64,000 nucleotides of DNA from Pseudomonas urmiensis (GTDB lineage: Bacteria; Pseudomonadota; Gammaproteobacteria; Pseudomonadales; Pseudomonadaceae): contig NZ_JABWRE020000001.1 in the NCBI RefSeq assembly GCF_014268815.2, positions 5,275,001 through 5,339,000 of the forward strand, in the 5' to 3' direction. The translations under genes were made by a program, and so were the position numbers. Positions 45,464 to 55,742 of the stretch are shown here, one piece after another; positions within the stretch are counted from its first letter, which is position 1; every line of letters begins with the position of its first letter. Below the pieces are notes generated by a model that searched no databases, was not told the origin of the DNA, and saw nothing but the letters and a program-made list of their open reading frames with translations.

Positions 45464-46138
45464 TTACTCGGCCTTGAGGCTCTTCACACCTTCAGCAGTC
45501 CCCAGCAACAGCAAATCCGCCGGACGCGCCGCGAACAGGCCATTGGTCACTACACCCACGATCGCATTGATCTGGCTTTCCAGCTCCACCGGGTTGGTGA
45601 TCTGCAGGTTATACACATCGAGGATCACGTTACCGTTGTCGGTTACCACACCCTCGCGGTACACCGGATCCCCACCGAGTTTGACCAACTGACGGGCGAC
45701 ATGGCTGCGCGCCATCGGGATCACTTCGACTGGCAGCGGGAAGGCGCCGAGCACCGGCACCAGCTTGCTGCCGTCAGCGATGCAGATGAAGGTCTTGGCC
45801 ACGGCCGCAACGATCTTCTCGCGGGTCAGGGCCGCGCCACCGCCCTTGATCAGGTTCAGGTGCGCGTCGCTCTCGTCGGCGCCATCGACGTAGAACTCCA
45901 GTTCGCTGACCGTGTTCAGCTCGTACACCGGAATGCCATGGCCCTTCAGGCGCTGGGCAGTGGCTTCGGAGCTGGCGACCGCGCCGTCAAACGCCGTCTT
46001 GTGCTGAGCCAGGGCGTCGATGAAGAAGTTGGCGGTCGAACCGGTGCCGACGCCGACAACGCTTTTATCATCCAGCTTGGGCAGAATGAAATCGACAGCG
46101 GCCTGGGCGACGGCCTGTTTGAGTTGGTCCTGGGTCAT
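45464..46138 (-). CDS. rpiA: Ribose-5-phosphate isomerase A
   Basis: 224 residues from ATG 46138 (CGGAG upstream); the open frame extends 21 codons further without a ribosome site. Phosphate loop [16 protein letters not shown], catalytic region [20 protein letters not shown] with the active-site Asp/Glu, and Lys in [20 protein letters not shown]. It interconverts ribose-5-phosphate and ribulose-5-phosphate in the pentose phosphate pathway. Divergent from ilvA. Confidence 0.96.
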   Translation of the reverse strand: MTQDQLKQAVAQAAVDFILPKLDDKSVVGVGTGSTANFFIDALAQHKTAFDGAVASSEATAQRLKGHGIPVYELNTVSELEFYVDGADESDAHLNLIKGGGAALTREKIVAAVAKTFICIADGSKLVPVLGAFPLPVEVIPMARSHVARQLVKLGGDPVYREGVVTDNGNVILDVYNLQITNPVELESQINAIVGVVTNGLFAARPADLLLLGTAEGVKSLKAE

Positions 46139-46284
46139 GCGGGCTCCGAGTGGGGCTGGGGAGTTTCGAGAGGCGCATAGTATAGCGGCAAGCGCCGGCA
46201 AAACCTCGGCTTTGCTGTGGTCCGCCGACGTAGCGCTGGGGTAGACTCGCAGGCCTTGTCCCGCGGCCCAGTGATGCTTTCCCG

Positions 46285-47799
46285 ATGCTCGAACAGTACG
46301 TCAAGAAGATCCTCACCTCGCGCGTCTACGACGTCGCCGTCGAAACCCCGCTGCACAGCGCCGGCCAGCTGAGCAAACGCCTGGGCAACCAGATCCTGCT
46401 CAAGCGCGAAGACCTACAGCCGGTGTTCTCGTTCAAGATCCGCGGGGCATACAACAAGCTGGCCCAGCTGAGCCCGGAAGAACTGGCCCGTGGCGTGGTC
46501 ACTGCCTCGGCCGGCAACCATGCCCAGGGCGTTGCCCTGGCGGCCCGCGAGCTGGGCATCAAGGCTACCATCGTGATGCCCAAGACCACCCCCGAGATCA
46601 AGATCGAAGGAGTGCGCTCGCGCGGCGGCAAGGTCGTGCTGCATGGCGACTCGTTCCCCGAGGCACTGGCCTATTCGTTGAAGCTGGTCGAGGAAAAAGG
46701 CTTCGTCTATATCCACCCCTACGATGACCCGCACACCATCGCCGGGCAGGGCACCGTGGCCATGGAAATCCTGCGTCAGCACCCAGGCCGGCTGGACGCG
46801 ATCTTCGTCCCGGTCGGCGGCGGTGGGCTGATCGCCGGTATCGCTGCCTACGTCAAATACCTGCGCCCGGAAATCAAGGTAATCGGCGTCGAGCCAGATG
46901 ATTCCAACTGCCTGCAAGCGGCTATGGCCGCTGGTGAGCGGGTGGTCCTGCCGCAAGTCGGGCTGTTCGCCGATGGCGTGGCAGTGGCGCAGATCGGCCA
47001 GCATACCTTTGATATCTGCAAGCTCCACGTCGATGAAGTGGTCACCGTTAGCACTGACGAGATCTGTGCGGCAATCAAAGATATCTACGACGATACCCGC
47101 TCGATCACCGAACCTGCTGGCGCCTTGGGCGTTGCTGGGATCAAGAAATACGTTGAGATGACCGGCGTGACCGGCCATACCCTGGTGGCTATCGACTCGG
47201 GCGCCAACGTCAACTTCGACCGCCTGCGCCACGTCGCTGAGCGCGCCGAGTTGGGCGAAAAGCGCGAAGCGATCATCGCCGTGACCATCCCAGAACGTCC
47301 AGGCAGCTTCAAGGCCTTCTGCGAAGCCATCGGCAAACGCCAGATCACTGAGTTCAACTACCGCAAGCACACCTCGGACGAGGCGCATATCTTCGTCGGC
47401 GTGCAGACCCATCCGGAGAACGACCCGCGGGCTATGTTGGTTCAGCAGTTGATCGAGCAAGGCTTCCCGGTTACCGACCTGACCGACAACGAACTGGCCA
47501 AATTGCACATTCGCCACATGGTCGGTGGGCATTCGGCGGGCGCCAGTGATGAGATCGTGCTGCGCTTCGAGTTCCCCGAGCGGCCGGGGGCATTGTTCAA
47601 CTTCCTCAACAAGCTCGGTGGGCGCTGGAATATCTCGATGTTCCATTACCGCAACCATGGCGCTGCCGATGGCCGGGTGGTGGCGGGGCTGCAAGTACCG
47701 GAAGACGAGCGTCACCTGGTGCCAGCGGCATTGGCCAAGATTGGCTATCCGTATTGGGACGAGACCGAGAACCCGGCGTACCGGTTGTTTTTGGGCTAA
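46285..47799 (+). CDS. ilvA: Threonine ammonia-lyase, biosynthetic
   Basis: 504 residues. PLP lysine K51 in [13 protein letters not shown], the [13 protein letters not shown] loop, and the cofactor phosphate glycine loop [19 protein letters not shown]. Two C-terminal ACT-like regulatory domains (about residues 325-400 and 415-504, [20 protein letters not shown] and [20 protein letters not shown]) identify the isoleucine-feedback-controlled biosynthetic form. First step of isoleucine synthesis from threonine. Divergent from rpiA. Confidence 0.96.
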   Translation: MLEQYVKKILTSRVYDVAVETPLHSAGQLSKRLGNQILLKREDLQPVFSFKIRGAYNKLAQLSPEELARGVVTASAGNHAQGVALAARELGIKATIVMPKTTPEIKIEGVRSRGGKVVLHGDSFPEALAYSLKLVEEKGFVYIHPYDDPHTIAGQGTVAMEILRQHPGRLDAIFVPVGGGGLIAGIAAYVKYLRPEIKVIGVEPDDSNCLQAAMAAGERVVLPQVGLFADGVAVAQIGQHTFDICKLHVDEVVTVSTDEICAAIKDIYDDTRSITEPAGALGVAGIKKYVEMTGVTGHTLVAIDSGANVNFDRLRHVAERAELGEKREAIIAVTIPERPGSFKAFCEAIGKRQITEFNYRKHTSDEAHIFVGVQTHPENDPRAMLVQQLIEQGFPVTDLTDNELAKLHIRHMVGGHSAGASDEIVLRFEFPERPGALFNFLNKLGGRWNISMFHYRNHGAADGRVVAGLQVPEDERHLVPAALAKIGYPYWDETENPAYRLFLG

Positions 47800-47821
47800 A
47801 GGGCTAAGCTAGGCTTCAAAG

Positions 47822-47903
47822 GCCTCATCGCAAGGCAAGCCCGCTCCCACGCCAAGCCTGTGTAACGGTTGCACTATCGTGGGAGCGGGCTTGCCCCGCG
47901 ATG
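47822..47903. repeat. REPIN
   Basis: CCTCATCGCAAGGCAAGCCC (one base altered) and an intact inverted copy enclose about 25 bases, downstream of ilvA. Confidence 0.88.
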
Positions 47904-47933
47904 AAGCCCGCAAGCCCAACCAAGGACTCGAAA

Positions 47934-48359
47934 ATGGAATACCTGACTACCCTCAAGGCCGCCCACATCATCGCCACCGTGCTGCTGCTCGCCAGCGCCC
48001 TGGGCCTGGCGATCTGGACCTGGCGTGCACGTCGGCGCGGTGACGCCACGGTCTACAGCCAACTGCTGCGCCGCCCGCTGCTGTTCGTCTGGCTGTTGAT
48101 GGGCGTGTGCCTGCTGAGCATGCCGTTTACCGGCTGGTGGCTGGTGCACCTGATCGGTTGGCCGCTGGGGCAGACCTGGGTGTTGGCCTCCAGCGTCATC
48201 TATACCTTTGGCGCGTTCAGTGCCTGGTGGTTGCTGGTGCGGCTGAACCGGCTGCGTCGGGCTGAGCCTACTGGGCTGCGCTTTACTCTGGCATTGGCGG
48301 TGTTCAGTGGTGTGTGTTTCTTGTCCATCGCCGGGCTGATGGGCGCCAAGCCAGTCTGA
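47934..48359 (+). CDS. DUF2269-family integral membrane protein
   Basis: 141 residues from ATG 47934, with AAGGA upstream; the frame extends to 47901 inside the REP. Four hydrophobic helices: about residues 6-26 (AHIIATVLLLASALGLAIW), 45-66, 76-98 and 115-135. Resembles the DUF2269 group of small membrane proteins of unknown function. Flanked on both sides by REPINs, so it is probably a single-gene transcript. Confidence 0.7.
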   Translation: MEYLTTLKAAHIIATVLLLASALGLAIWTWRARRRGDATVYSQLLRRPLLFVWLLMGVCLLSMPFTGWWLVHLIGWPLGQTWVLASSVIYTFGAFSAWWLLVRLNRLRRAEPTGLRFTLALAVFSGVCFLSIAGLMGAKPV

Positions 48360-48369
48360 GGGTGTAGCC

Positions 48370-48440
48370 GATCGGGGGGCAAGCCCGCTCCCACGCAACC
48401 TGCGTAACCAGCGTGGCAGTGGGCTTGCCCCGCGATAGCT
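48370..48440. repeat. Degenerate REPIN
   Basis: CGATCGGGGGGCAAGCCCGC and an inverted copy with GTGGCAGTGGG in place of GTGGGAGCGGG. The stem is weakened on one side. Confidence 0.8.
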
Positions 48441-48444
48441 GGGA

Positions 48445-49101
48445 TCAATCGCGCAGGGAAATAACCTGCCAGCCACGCTGCTGGGCATGGGCACGCAGCT
48501 TTGGGTCTGGGTCTACCGCCACTGCATGCGTCACCTGCTCCAGTAGCGGCACATCGTTCATCGAGTCGCTATAGAAGTAGCTGTCCTCCAGGTCATAGCC
48601 ATTCTCCAGCATCCAGCGCTTGAGCCGCGTCACTTTGCCTTCACGAAAGCACGGTATATCGGTACTACGCCCGGTGTAGCGCTCGCCCTCGCGTTCGCAC
48701 TCGGTGGCCAGCAGAGTGCGCACACCCAGGCGCCGGGCAATGGGGGCGGTCACGAAGCGGTTGGTCGCGGTGATGATGACCAGTTTGTCGCCCGCCTCGC
48801 GGTGCTGGCGCAGCAGGGCCAGGGCCTTGGGCAGGATGATCGGCTCGATGCAGTCGCGCATGAATTCGCGGTGCCATTGATCGAGCTGGGTCGGTTCGGT
48901 GGCGGCGAAGATCTCCATCGAGAAGGCCAGGTAGGCCTGCAGGTCCAGGGTGCCGTTGAGGTAATCCTGGTAGAACGCATCGTTGCGCTGCTTATAGGCG
49001 ACAGGGTCAAGAATGCCCCGTTCGCACAGGTAGTCACCCCAGGCGTGATCGCTGTCGCCGCCGAGGAGGGTATTGTCCAGGTCGAATAAAGCCAGGCGCA
49101 T
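48445..49101 (-). CDS. HAD-superfamily IB hydrolase (SerB-like)
   Basis: 218 residues from ATG 49101. HAD motif I is [16 protein letters not shown] (nucleophile Asp in DLDNT), motif II is in [20 protein letters not shown], and motif III/IV in [20 protein letters not shown]. Subclass IB members include phosphoserine phosphatase and small-molecule phosphatases. Gene order beside rppH-ptsP matches a conserved Pseudomonas HAD gene. The phosphorylated substrate is unknown; histidinol-phosphate or phosphoserine are candidates. Confidence 0.87.
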   Translation of the reverse strand: MRLALFDLDNTLLGGDSDHAWGDYLCERGILDPVAYKQRNDAFYQDYLNGTLDLQAYLAFSMEIFAATEPTQLDQWHREFMRDCIEPIILPKALALLRQHREAGDKLVIITATNRFVTAPIARRLGVRTLLATECEREGERYTGRSTDIPCFREGKVTRLKRWMLENGYDLEDSYFYSDSMNDVPLLEQVTHAVAVDPDPKLRAHAQQRGWQVISLRD

Positions 49102-49242
49102 CAAGGTCACTCGCTTAAGGCACAGGGTGGCCCCGCAGAATACGGAGTTTTCACCTCGCTGCACATAAGCGTGGCGGGCGCGTTGCTGCGCTTGTGAGCT
49201 TTGTGGAACAATGCGGTGACATGCGTTTGCGAGGTTGCTGCC

Positions 49243-49722
49243 GTGATCGACCCGGATGGTTTTCGCCCTAATGTCGGCATCATTCTGACCAATGATGCCG
49301 GGCAGGTGCTATGGGCTCGGCGGATCAACCAGGATGCCTGGCAGTTTCCCCAGGGGGGCATCAACCCCGACGAGACGCCAGAGGACGCCCTGTACCGCGA
49401 GCTGAATGAAGAAGTCGGCCTTGAGCGCGACGATGTGGAAATTCTTGCCTGCACCCGTGGCTGGTTGCGTTATCGTTTACCCCAGCGTCTGGTACGGACC
49501 CACAGCCAGCCGTTGTGCATTGGCCAGAAACAGAAATGGTTCCTGCTGCGCCTGGTCACCAATGAGCAGCGGGTACGGATGGACCTGACCGGTAAACCGG
49601 AATTCGACGGCTGGCGCTGGGTCAGCTATTGGTATCCGCTGGGCCAGGTGGTGACATTCAAGCGCGAGGTCTACCGTCGCGCCCTGAAAGAGCTAGCACC
49701 GCGCCTGCTGACGCGCGACTGA
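49243..49722 (+). CDS. rppH: RNA pyrophosphohydrolase
   Basis: 159 residues starting at GTG 49243, with GAGGT seven bases upstream; this start aligns with the family N-terminus ([13 protein letters not shown]), whereas a longer frame from 49201 does not. Nudix box [20 protein letters not shown] followed by VGL is intact. RppH removes pyrophosphate from 5' ends of mRNA to start decay. It is followed after 22 bases by ptsP, a conserved pairing. Confidence 0.95.
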   Translation: MIDPDGFRPNVGIILTNDAGQVLWARRINQDAWQFPQGGINPDETPEDALYRELNEEVGLERDDVEILACTRGWLRYRLPQRLVRTHSQPLCIGQKQKWFLLRLVTNEQRVRMDLTGKPEFDGWRWVSYWYPLGQVVTFKREVYRRALKELAPRLLTRD

Positions 49723-49744
49723 CGACGGAGTTCGACCCCGAGCC

Positions 49745-52024
49745 ATGCTCAATACGCTGCGCAAGATCGTCCAGGAAGTGAACTCCGCCAAAGATCTCAA
49801 GACGGCGTTGGGGATCATTGTCTTGCGCGTCAAGGAGGCCATGGGCAGCCAGGTCTGCTCGGTCTACCTGCTCGACCCGGAAAGCAACCGCTTCGTGCTG
49901 ATGGCCACCGAGGGTCTGAACAAGCGCTCGATCGGCAAGGTCAGCATGGCGCCCAACGAGGGTCTGGTCGGCCTGGTCGGTACCCGCGAAGAGCCGCTGA
50001 ACCTGGAAAACGCCGCCGATCACCCGCGTTACCGGTATTTTGCCGAAACCGGCGAAGAGCGCTTCGCCTCCTTCCTCGGCGCACCGATCATCCACCACCG
50101 GCGAGTGGTCGGGGTATTGGTCATCCAGCAGAAAGAGCGCCGCCAGTTCGATGAAGGTGAAGAAGCGTTTCTAGTCACCATGAGCGCTCAGCTCGCCGGG
50201 GTCATCGCCCATGCCGAGGCGACCGGCTCGATTCGTGGCCTGGGCCGCCAAGGCAAGGGCATCCAGGAGGCGCGCTTCGTCGGCGTGCCGGGTTCGCCCG
50301 GCGCTGCGGTCGGCCGCGCCGTGGTCATGTTGCCGCCGGCCGACCTGGAAGTGGTGCCCGATAAAACCGTCGATGACATCGACGCCGAGCTGAAACTGTT
50401 CAACAACGCCCTGGAAGGCGTGCGCGCCGACATGCGCAAGCTGTCGGCCAAACTCGCCACCCAGCTGCGCCCGGAAGAGCGGGCATTGTTCGACGTGTAC
50501 CTGATGATGCTCGAAGACGCCGCCCTGGGTGGCGAAGTGGTCGAAGTCATCAAGACTGGCCAATGGGCCCAGGGCGCCCTGCGCCAAGTGGTGGGCGAGC
50601 ACGTCAATCGCTTCGAACTGATGGACGACGACTACCTGCGTGAGCGCGCCTCGGACGTCAAAGACCTCGGCCGGCGACTGCTGGCCTACCTGCAAGAGGC
50701 CCGCTCGCAGTCGCTGGTGTACGCTGAAAACACCATCCTGGTCAGCGAAGAGCTGACCCCGGCGATGCTCGGCGAAGTGCCGGAAGGCAAGCTGGCGGGC
50801 CTGGTGTCCGTACTGGGTTCGGGTAACTCGCACGTGGCGATTCTGGCCCGGGCGATGGGTATCCCGACGGTCATGGGCCTGGTCGACCTGCCGTATTCGA
50901 AGGTCGACGGCATCGAGATGATCGTCGACGGCTACAAGGGCGAGGTGTTCACCAACCCCAGCGACGTGCTGCGCAAGCAGTACAGCGACGTCGTCGAGGA
51001 GGAGCGCCAGCTGGCCCAGGGCCTGGACGCGCTGCGCGAGCTGCCTTGCGTGACCCCGGACGGCCATCGCATGCCGCTGTGGGTCAACACTGGCTTGCTC
51101 GCCGATGTCGCCCGCGCCCAGCAGCGCGGCGCCGAAGGCGTCGGCCTGTACCGCACCGAAGTGCCGTTCATGATCAACCAGCGCTTCCCCAGCGAGAAAG
51201 AACAGCTAGCGATCTACCGCGAACAACTGGCGGCGTTCCATCCGCTGCCGGTGACCATGCGGACCCTGGATATCGGCGGTGACAAGTCGCTGTCGTATTT
51301 CCCGATCAAGGAAGAAAACCCCTTCCTCGGTTGGCGCGGTATTCGCGTGACGCTAGACCACCCGGAAATCTTCCTGGTGCAGACCCGCGCCATGCTCAAG
51401 GCCAGCGAAGGCCTGAACAACTTGCGCATCCTGCTGCCGATGATTTCCGGTATTCATGAGCTGGAAGAGGCGCTGCACCTGATCCACAGGGCCTGGGGCG
51501 AGGTGCGCGATGAAGGCACCGACGTGCCGATGCCACCGGTGGGGGTGATGGTCGAGATTCCGGCTGCGGTGTACCAGACCAAGGAGCTGGCGCGGCAGGT
51601 GGATTTCCTTTCCGTCGGTTCGAACGACCTGACCCAGTACCTGCTGGCGGTCGACCGCAACAACCCGCGGGTCGCCGATTTGTATGACTACCTGCACCCA
51701 GCGGTGTTGCAGGCGGTGCAGACTGTGGTCCGCGATGCCCATGCCGAGGGCAAGCCGGTGAGTATCTGCGGCGAGATGGCCGGTGATCCGGCGGCGGCGA
51801 TCCTGCTGATGGCGATGGGCTTCGACAGCCTGTCGATGAACGCCACCAACCTGCCGAAGGTGAAGTGGATGCTGCGCCAGATCAACATGAGCAAGGCCAA
51901 GGAATTGCTCGCCGATGCCATGAGCCATGACAACCCGCAAGTTATCCACAGCTCGCTGCAGCTGGCGCTGAAGAACCTGGGGCTAGCGCGGATGATCGGG
52001 CCTGGGGCGAACAAGACCCTCTGA
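49745..52024 (+). CDS. ptsP: Nitrogen PTS enzyme I (EI-Ntr)
   Basis: 759 residues. N-terminal GAF domain (about 1-165), then PTS enzyme I: start near residue 175 (FVGVPGSPGAAVGRAVV), the phosphorylated His363 in GSGNSHVAILARAMGIPTVM, and the PEP-binding barrel with GAEGVGLYRTEVPFMINQRF, TLDIGGDKSLSYFPI and VGSNDLTQYLLAVDRNNPRV. It takes phosphate from PEP and passes it to NPr and EIIA-Ntr, linking nitrogen status to metabolism. Co-oriented with rppH. A REPIN follows. Confidence 0.96.
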   Translation: MLNTLRKIVQEVNSAKDLKTALGIIVLRVKEAMGSQVCSVYLLDPESNRFVLMATEGLNKRSIGKVSMAPNEGLVGLVGTREEPLNLENAADHPRYRYFAETGEERFASFLGAPIIHHRRVVGVLVIQQKERRQFDEGEEAFLVTMSAQLAGVIAHAEATGSIRGLGRQGKGIQEARFVGVPGSPGAAVGRAVVMLPPADLEVVPDKTVDDIDAELKLFNNALEGVRADMRKLSAKLATQLRPEERALFDVYLMMLEDAALGGEVVEVIKTGQWAQGALRQVVGEHVNRFELMDDDYLRERASDVKDLGRRLLAYLQEARSQSLVYAENTILVSEELTPAMLGEVPEGKLAGLVSVLGSGNSHVAILARAMGIPTVMGLVDLPYSKVDGIEMIVDGYKGEVFTNPSDVLRKQYSDVVEEERQLAQGLDALRELPCVTPDGHRMPLWVNTGLLADVARAQQRGAEGVGLYRTEVPFMINQRFPSEKEQLAIYREQLAAFHPLPVTMRTLDIGGDKSLSYFPIKEENPFLGWRGIRVTLDHPEIFLVQTRAMLKASEGLNNLRILLPMISGIHELEEALHLIHRAWGEVRDEGTDVPMPPVGVMVEIPAAVYQTKELARQVDFLSVGSNDLTQYLLAVDRNNPRVADLYDYLHPAVLQAVQTVVRDAHAEGKPVSICGEMAGDPAAAILLMAMGFDSLSMNATNLPKVKWMLRQINMSKAKELLADAMSHDNPQVIHSSLQLALKNLGLARMIGPGANKTL

Positions 52025-52040
52025 GTCAGCCTGGAAAGAC

Positions 52041-52073
52041 ATCGACTCGTGATCGATTCGTGATCGACTCGTG
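52041..52073. repeat. 11-bp direct repeat, three copies
   Basis: ATCGACTCGTG, ATCGATTCGTG, ATCGACTCGTG head to tail. The last copy merges with the REPIN that begins at 52069. Confidence 0.8.
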
Positions 52074-52144
52074 GGAGCGGGCTTGCCCCGCGATAGCTCA
52101 AAGTGGGTTCAGCGACGCTATCGCGGGGCAAGCCCGCTCCCACG
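52069..52144. repeat. REPIN downstream of ptsP
   Basis: CGTGGGAGCGGGCTTGCCCC ... inverted copy with GATAGC/GCTATC extensions. A further half-REP fragment (GCAGCCCGCTCCCA) follows at about 52144-52157. Confidence 0.9.
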
Positions 52145-52181
52145 CAGCCCGCTCCCAACCAGCCCGTACCTCGCTGGGGTC

Positions 52182-52928
52182 TCAGGTTGTCAGCTCGACT
52201 TCCCCCAGATGCCCGCCAAACGGCCCAAAGCTGCGCTCGACCATCCGCCGCCGGCCCTGCTTGTCGACAATCAGCACCGTACTCGCCCGCGTCCCGTAGT
52301 TCTGGCTGGCGATAAACGCACTGGACAGCAGCCGCTCGGTCGCCAAGCCAACCCCGGTGTCCGGCAGCTCGGCATCCGCCGCAGGTTCGCCATCGGCAAG
52401 CAAGCCCAGCAGTTGCCGTGGATCAGGATCATCCAGTAACCGCGCCAGCCCCTCACGGGTTTTCACCAGCTTCGGCCATGGCGTATCCAGCCCTGCGTTG
52501 GACAGCCCGTACACCCCAGGCTCCAGCAGGCGCGGCGCGGGCTCATGTGCGTGCAAGTAGCCCAGCTGCTCAGCATCGCCCACCAACAGATTGAACCCTG
52601 AATACTGGGCGCTGCGGCTGGCCACCTGATCCAGGTAAGCCTCGACCGCCAGCTCCCCTCGCAAGTACGCCGCCACCAGCTCGCCACGCGAACGCGGCCC
52701 AAGCGGCTGGCGTGGGTCGCGGATATTGGTCAAAGCCGCAAAGCGTCCGCCCGGCCCGACACCCAGCCAGGTCCCGCCCGCTTCCAGGTCGCGCCCGGCA
52801 TAGACGCCTGGCGCATCTTCCCAAGCCGCCAGCGCCTGGGTCGGTCGAGCGTGGAACTCGTCGCGGTTGGCCGCGACGATCAGCGGCAGGGCGTGCCCCG
52901 GCCGCCAGGCAAATACGATCAGGCACAT
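52182..52928 (-). CDS. NRDE (TANGO2-like) family protein
   Basis: 248 residues. Cys2 after the initiator (MCLIVFAWRPG) and the family signature AANRDEFHARPTQALAAW, then GGTWLGVGPGGRFAALTNIR. Cys2 would become the N-terminal residue, as in Ntn-type hydrolases, but catalytic activity is not proven; eukaryotic TANGO2 has been linked to heme and lipid metabolism. No operon partners; convergent with the REPIN after ptsP and divergent from the TSUP permease. Confidence 0.85.
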   Translation of the reverse strand: MCLIVFAWRPGHALPLIVAANRDEFHARPTQALAAWEDAPGVYAGRDLEAGGTWLGVGPGGRFAALTNIRDPRQPLGPRSRGELVAAYLRGELAVEAYLDQVASRSAQYSGFNLLVGDAEQLGYLHAHEPAPRLLEPGVYGLSNAGLDTPWPKLVKTREGLARLLDDPDPRQLLGLLADGEPAADAELPDTGVGLATERLLSSAFIASQNYGTRASTVLIVDKQGRRRMVERSFGPFGGHLGEVELTT

Positions 52929-53079
52929 AGGTTGGCCTCTGTGTTTTGCCTCACTCTACCCACTGGGGGGCGGTTGATCCATCCTGTCACAGTGTTCACC
53001 AGTGTCTGTCATAGAGTTCACTAGAGCCCAGACCCCGGCTTCCGTTACCATGCCGGATTGAATTTCAAGGGGTCGACGA

Positions 53080-53862
53080 ATGGAGTTCGTACTCTATCTG
53101 CTGCTGGGCGCTTGCGCCGGCGTCCTGGCCGGGCTGTTCGGCGTGGGCGGCGGGATCATCATCGTGCCGGTGCTGGTGTTCAGTTTCACCTTGCAAGGCT
53201 TCGATCCCTCGGTGCTGACCCACCTGGCCGTGGGCACCTCACTGGCGACCATCGTCTTCACCTCGATCAATGCCGTGCGTGAACACCAGCGCAAGGGCGC
53301 GGTGCGCTGGCCGATCTTCGCCTGGATGACCCTCGGCATCCTCATCGGTGCCGGCATCGGTGCCAAGACCGCCTCGCTGATCCAGGGGCCGATGCTGCAG
53401 AAGATCATCGGCGTGTTCGCCCTGGTGATCGCCGTGCAGATGGCCCTGGACCTCAAGCCCAAGGCCAGTCGCGGCATCCCTGGCAAACCTGGGTTAACCG
53501 GCGCCGGCGTGGTGATCGGCTGGGCCTCGGCAATCTTCGGCATCGGTGGTGGCTCGCTGACCGTGCCGTTCCTGACCTGGCGCAGCCTGCCCATGCAGCA
53601 GGCGGTGGCAACGTCCTCGGCCTGTGGCCTGCCGATCGCTCTGGCCAGCGCCTTGAGCTTCATGCTGCTGGGCTGGCACGAAAGCCACCTGCCGGCGCAC
53701 AGCCTGGGCTATGTGTACTTGCCGGCGCTGCTCGGCATCGCCGTGACCAGCATGTTCTTCGCCCGCTACGGCGCGCGGCTGGCGCACAAGCTGTCGCCGC
53801 GCCTGCTTAAACGTCTGTTCGCCGCGCTGCTGTTTTGCGTCGGGCTTAGCTTCCTGATTTGA
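53080..53862 (+). CDS. TSUP (TauE/SafE) family membrane permease
   Basis: 260 residues with seven or eight hydrophobic segments. Two repeated halves each begin with the TSUP glycine motif (LLGACAGVLAGLFGVGGGII, and GWASAIFGIGGGSLTVPFLT). The family carries organosulfonates, sulfite or other small anions across the inner membrane; the direction and substrate are not determinable here. It precedes lgt by 15 bases, probably in one transcript. Confidence 0.87.
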   Translation: MEFVLYLLLGACAGVLAGLFGVGGGIIIVPVLVFSFTLQGFDPSVLTHLAVGTSLATIVFTSINAVREHQRKGAVRWPIFAWMTLGILIGAGIGAKTASLIQGPMLQKIIGVFALVIAVQMALDLKPKASRGIPGKPGLTGAGVVIGWASAIFGIGGGSLTVPFLTWRSLPMQQAVATSSACGLPIALASALSFMLLGWHESHLPAHSLGYVYLPALLGIAVTSMFFARYGARLAHKLSPRLLKRLFAALLFCVGLSFLI

Positions 53863-53877
53863 TCGAGAGGAACCGCA

Positions 53878-54687
53878 ATGCTGCCTTACCCGCAGATCGA
53901 CCCCGTCGCCGTAGCGCTCGGGCCGCTGAAAATTCACTGGTACGGCCTGATGTACCTGATCGGCATCGGCGGCGCCTGGCTGTTGGCCTCGCGCCGGCTG
54001 AACCGCTTCGATGCCACCTGGAGCCGGGAGAAACTCTCCGACCTGGTGTTCTGGTTGTCGATGGGGGTGATCGTCGGTGGACGCCTGGGCTACGTGCTGT
54101 TCTATGACCTGCAGGCCTACCTGGCCAACCCGACGCTGATCTTCGAGGTGTGGAAAGGCGGCATGTCGTTCCACGGCGGCTTCATCGGCGTGATGCTGGC
54201 GGCGCTGTGGTTCGGCAAGCGCAACAACAAGTCGTTCTTCGAACTGATGGACTTCGTCGCCCCGCTGGTGCCGATTGGCCTGGGTGCCGGGCGCATCGGC
54301 AACTTCATCAATGCCGAGTTGTGGGGCAAGGCCACCGACGTGCCTTGGGCGATGGTCTTCCCGCCGTTCAGCGACCCGGCGCAGTTGCCGCGTCACCCGT
54401 CGCAGCTGTACCAGTTCGCCCTGGAAGGTGTGGCATTATTCGTCATCCTTTGGCTGTACTCGCGCAAGCCGCGCCCGACCATGGCCGTTTCCGGCATGTT
54501 CGCGCTGTTCTACGGCATCTTCCGCTTCATCGTCGAATTCGTGCGGGTACCCGATGCCCAGCTTGGCTACATTGCCTTCGGCTGGTTGACCATGGGTCAG
54601 TTGCTCTGCGTGCCGATGATCGCTGCGGGCATCTTCTTGATCTGGTGGGCCTACAACCGTAAACCAACGGCCAAGGCCACCGTCTGA
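53878..54687 (+). CDS. lgt: Prolipoprotein diacylglyceryl transferase
   Basis: 269 residues with seven membrane segments. The Lgt signature [16 protein letters not shown] is intact, as are the conserved [10 protein letters not shown] at the N-terminus and the catalytic His region in FHGGFIGVM. It transfers diacylglycerol from phosphatidylglycerol to the lipobox cysteine of prolipoproteins, including the two adaptor lipoproteins at 12.1-14.3 kb. Starts with GAGAGGA upstream and lies directly before thyA. Confidence 0.96.
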   Translation: MLPYPQIDPVAVALGPLKIHWYGLMYLIGIGGAWLLASRRLNRFDATWSREKLSDLVFWLSMGVIVGGRLGYVLFYDLQAYLANPTLIFEVWKGGMSFHGGFIGVMLAALWFGKRNNKSFFELMDFVAPLVPIGLGAGRIGNFINAELWGKATDVPWAMVFPPFSDPAQLPRHPSQLYQFALEGVALFVILWLYSRKPRPTMAVSGMFALFYGIFRFIVEFVRVPDAQLGYIAFGWLTMGQLLCVPMIAAGIFLIWWAYNRKPTAKATV

Positions 54688-54692
54688 TTTTC

Positions 54693-54719
54693 ACGGCAGG
54701 GGCGATCCCCCTGCCGTTC
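54693..54719 (+). terminator. Hairpin between lgt and thyA
   Basis: ACGGCAGGGG / CCCCTGCCGT stem with CGATC loop, followed by TCTTGTT. It would reduce readthrough from lgt into thyA. Confidence 0.75.
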
Positions 54720-54735
54720 TTGTTACAGGTAAGCC

Positions 54736-55707
54736 ATGAAACAATATCTAGATCTGGTCCGCGACGTTATCGAAAACGGCACCCTGCAGGGTAACCGTAC
54801 CGGCATCCGCACCATCAGCCTGCCCGGCGCCATGCTGCGCTTCGACCTGCAGAAGGGCTTCCCGGCCATCACCACCCGCAAGCTGGCGTTCAAGTCGGCG
54901 ATTGGCGAGATGGTCGGCTTCCTGCGTGGGGTGAAGAACGCCGGTGAGTTCCGCGAACTGGGCTGCAAGGTCTGGGACCAGAACGCCAACGAGAACGCCC
55001 AGTGGCTGGCCAACCCGTTCCGCCAGGGGCATGACGACCTCGGCGAGATCTACGGTGTGCAGTGGCGCCAGTGGCCAGGTTACAAGCGCGTGCCGCTGAG
55101 CAACCCGGCCGCCATCGAGATGGCTGAGAAGCAAGGCTTTCGCAAGATTGCCCAGGACGAGGAAGACGGCCAGGCGTTCGTCATCCTCTACAAGGCCATC
55201 GACCAGGTGCGCCAGTGCCTGGACACCATCGCCAACGATCCAGGCAGCCGGCGCATCCTGTTCCACGGCTGGAACTGCGCCCAGCTCGATGAAATGGCCC
55301 TGCCGCCGTGCCATCTGCTGTACCAGTTCCACCCCAATGTCGAGACCAAGGAAATCTCCCTGACCCTCTACATCCGCTCCAACGACCTGGGCCTGGGCAC
55401 GCCGTTCAACCTCACCGAAGGCGCCGCGTTGCTGTCGCTGTTCGGCCGCCTGACGGGCTACACCCCGCGCTGGTTCACCTACTTCATCGGCGATGCCCAT
55501 GTGTACGAGAACCACCTGGACATGCTCAACGAGCAGCTCAAGCGCGAGCCGCTGGCGGCGCCGAAGCTGGTGATCAGTGGTCGCGTGCCGGAGTTTGCCA
55601 AGACCGGCAAGTATGAGCCTGAGTGGTTGGAGAAGATCGAGCCGAGTGATTTCAGCCTGGAAGGGTATGAACACCATGCGCCGATGACTGCGCCGATGGC
55701 AGTTTGA
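54736..55707 (+). CDS. thyA: Thymidylate synthase, long form
   Basis: 323 residues. Active-site Cys192 in [15 protein letters not shown], folate and dUMP contacts in [20 protein letters not shown] and [16 protein letters not shown], and a C-terminus ending APMAV. It methylates dUMP with methylenetetrahydrofolate. It is about 60 residues longer than E. coli ThyA (264); the extra sequence lies between the phosphate-binding loop and the catalytic half (about residues 85-150, [12 protein letters not shown] to [14 protein letters not shown]). Otherwise intact. It converges on cadR. Confidence 0.94.
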   Translation: MKQYLDLVRDVIENGTLQGNRTGIRTISLPGAMLRFDLQKGFPAITTRKLAFKSAIGEMVGFLRGVKNAGEFRELGCKVWDQNANENAQWLANPFRQGHDDLGEIYGVQWRQWPGYKRVPLSNPAAIEMAEKQGFRKIAQDEEDGQAFVILYKAIDQVRQCLDTIANDPGSRRILFHGWNCAQLDEMALPPCHLLYQFHPNVETKEISLTLYIRSNDLGLGTPFNLTEGAALLSLFGRLTGYTPRWFTYFIGDAHVYENHLDMLNEQLKREPLAAPKLVISGRVPEFAKTGKYEPEWLEKIEPSDFSLEGYEHHAPMTAPMAV

Positions 55708-55716
55708 TCCAACAAT

Positions 55717-55741
55717 TTCGGGGCCGCTTTGCGGCTCCGAA
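55717..55741. terminator. Bidirectional terminator, thyA / cadR
   Basis: TTCGGGGCCGC / GCGGCTCCGAA stem with one G-U pair and a TTT loop between two convergent stops. Confidence 0.75.
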
Positions 55742-55742
55742 G

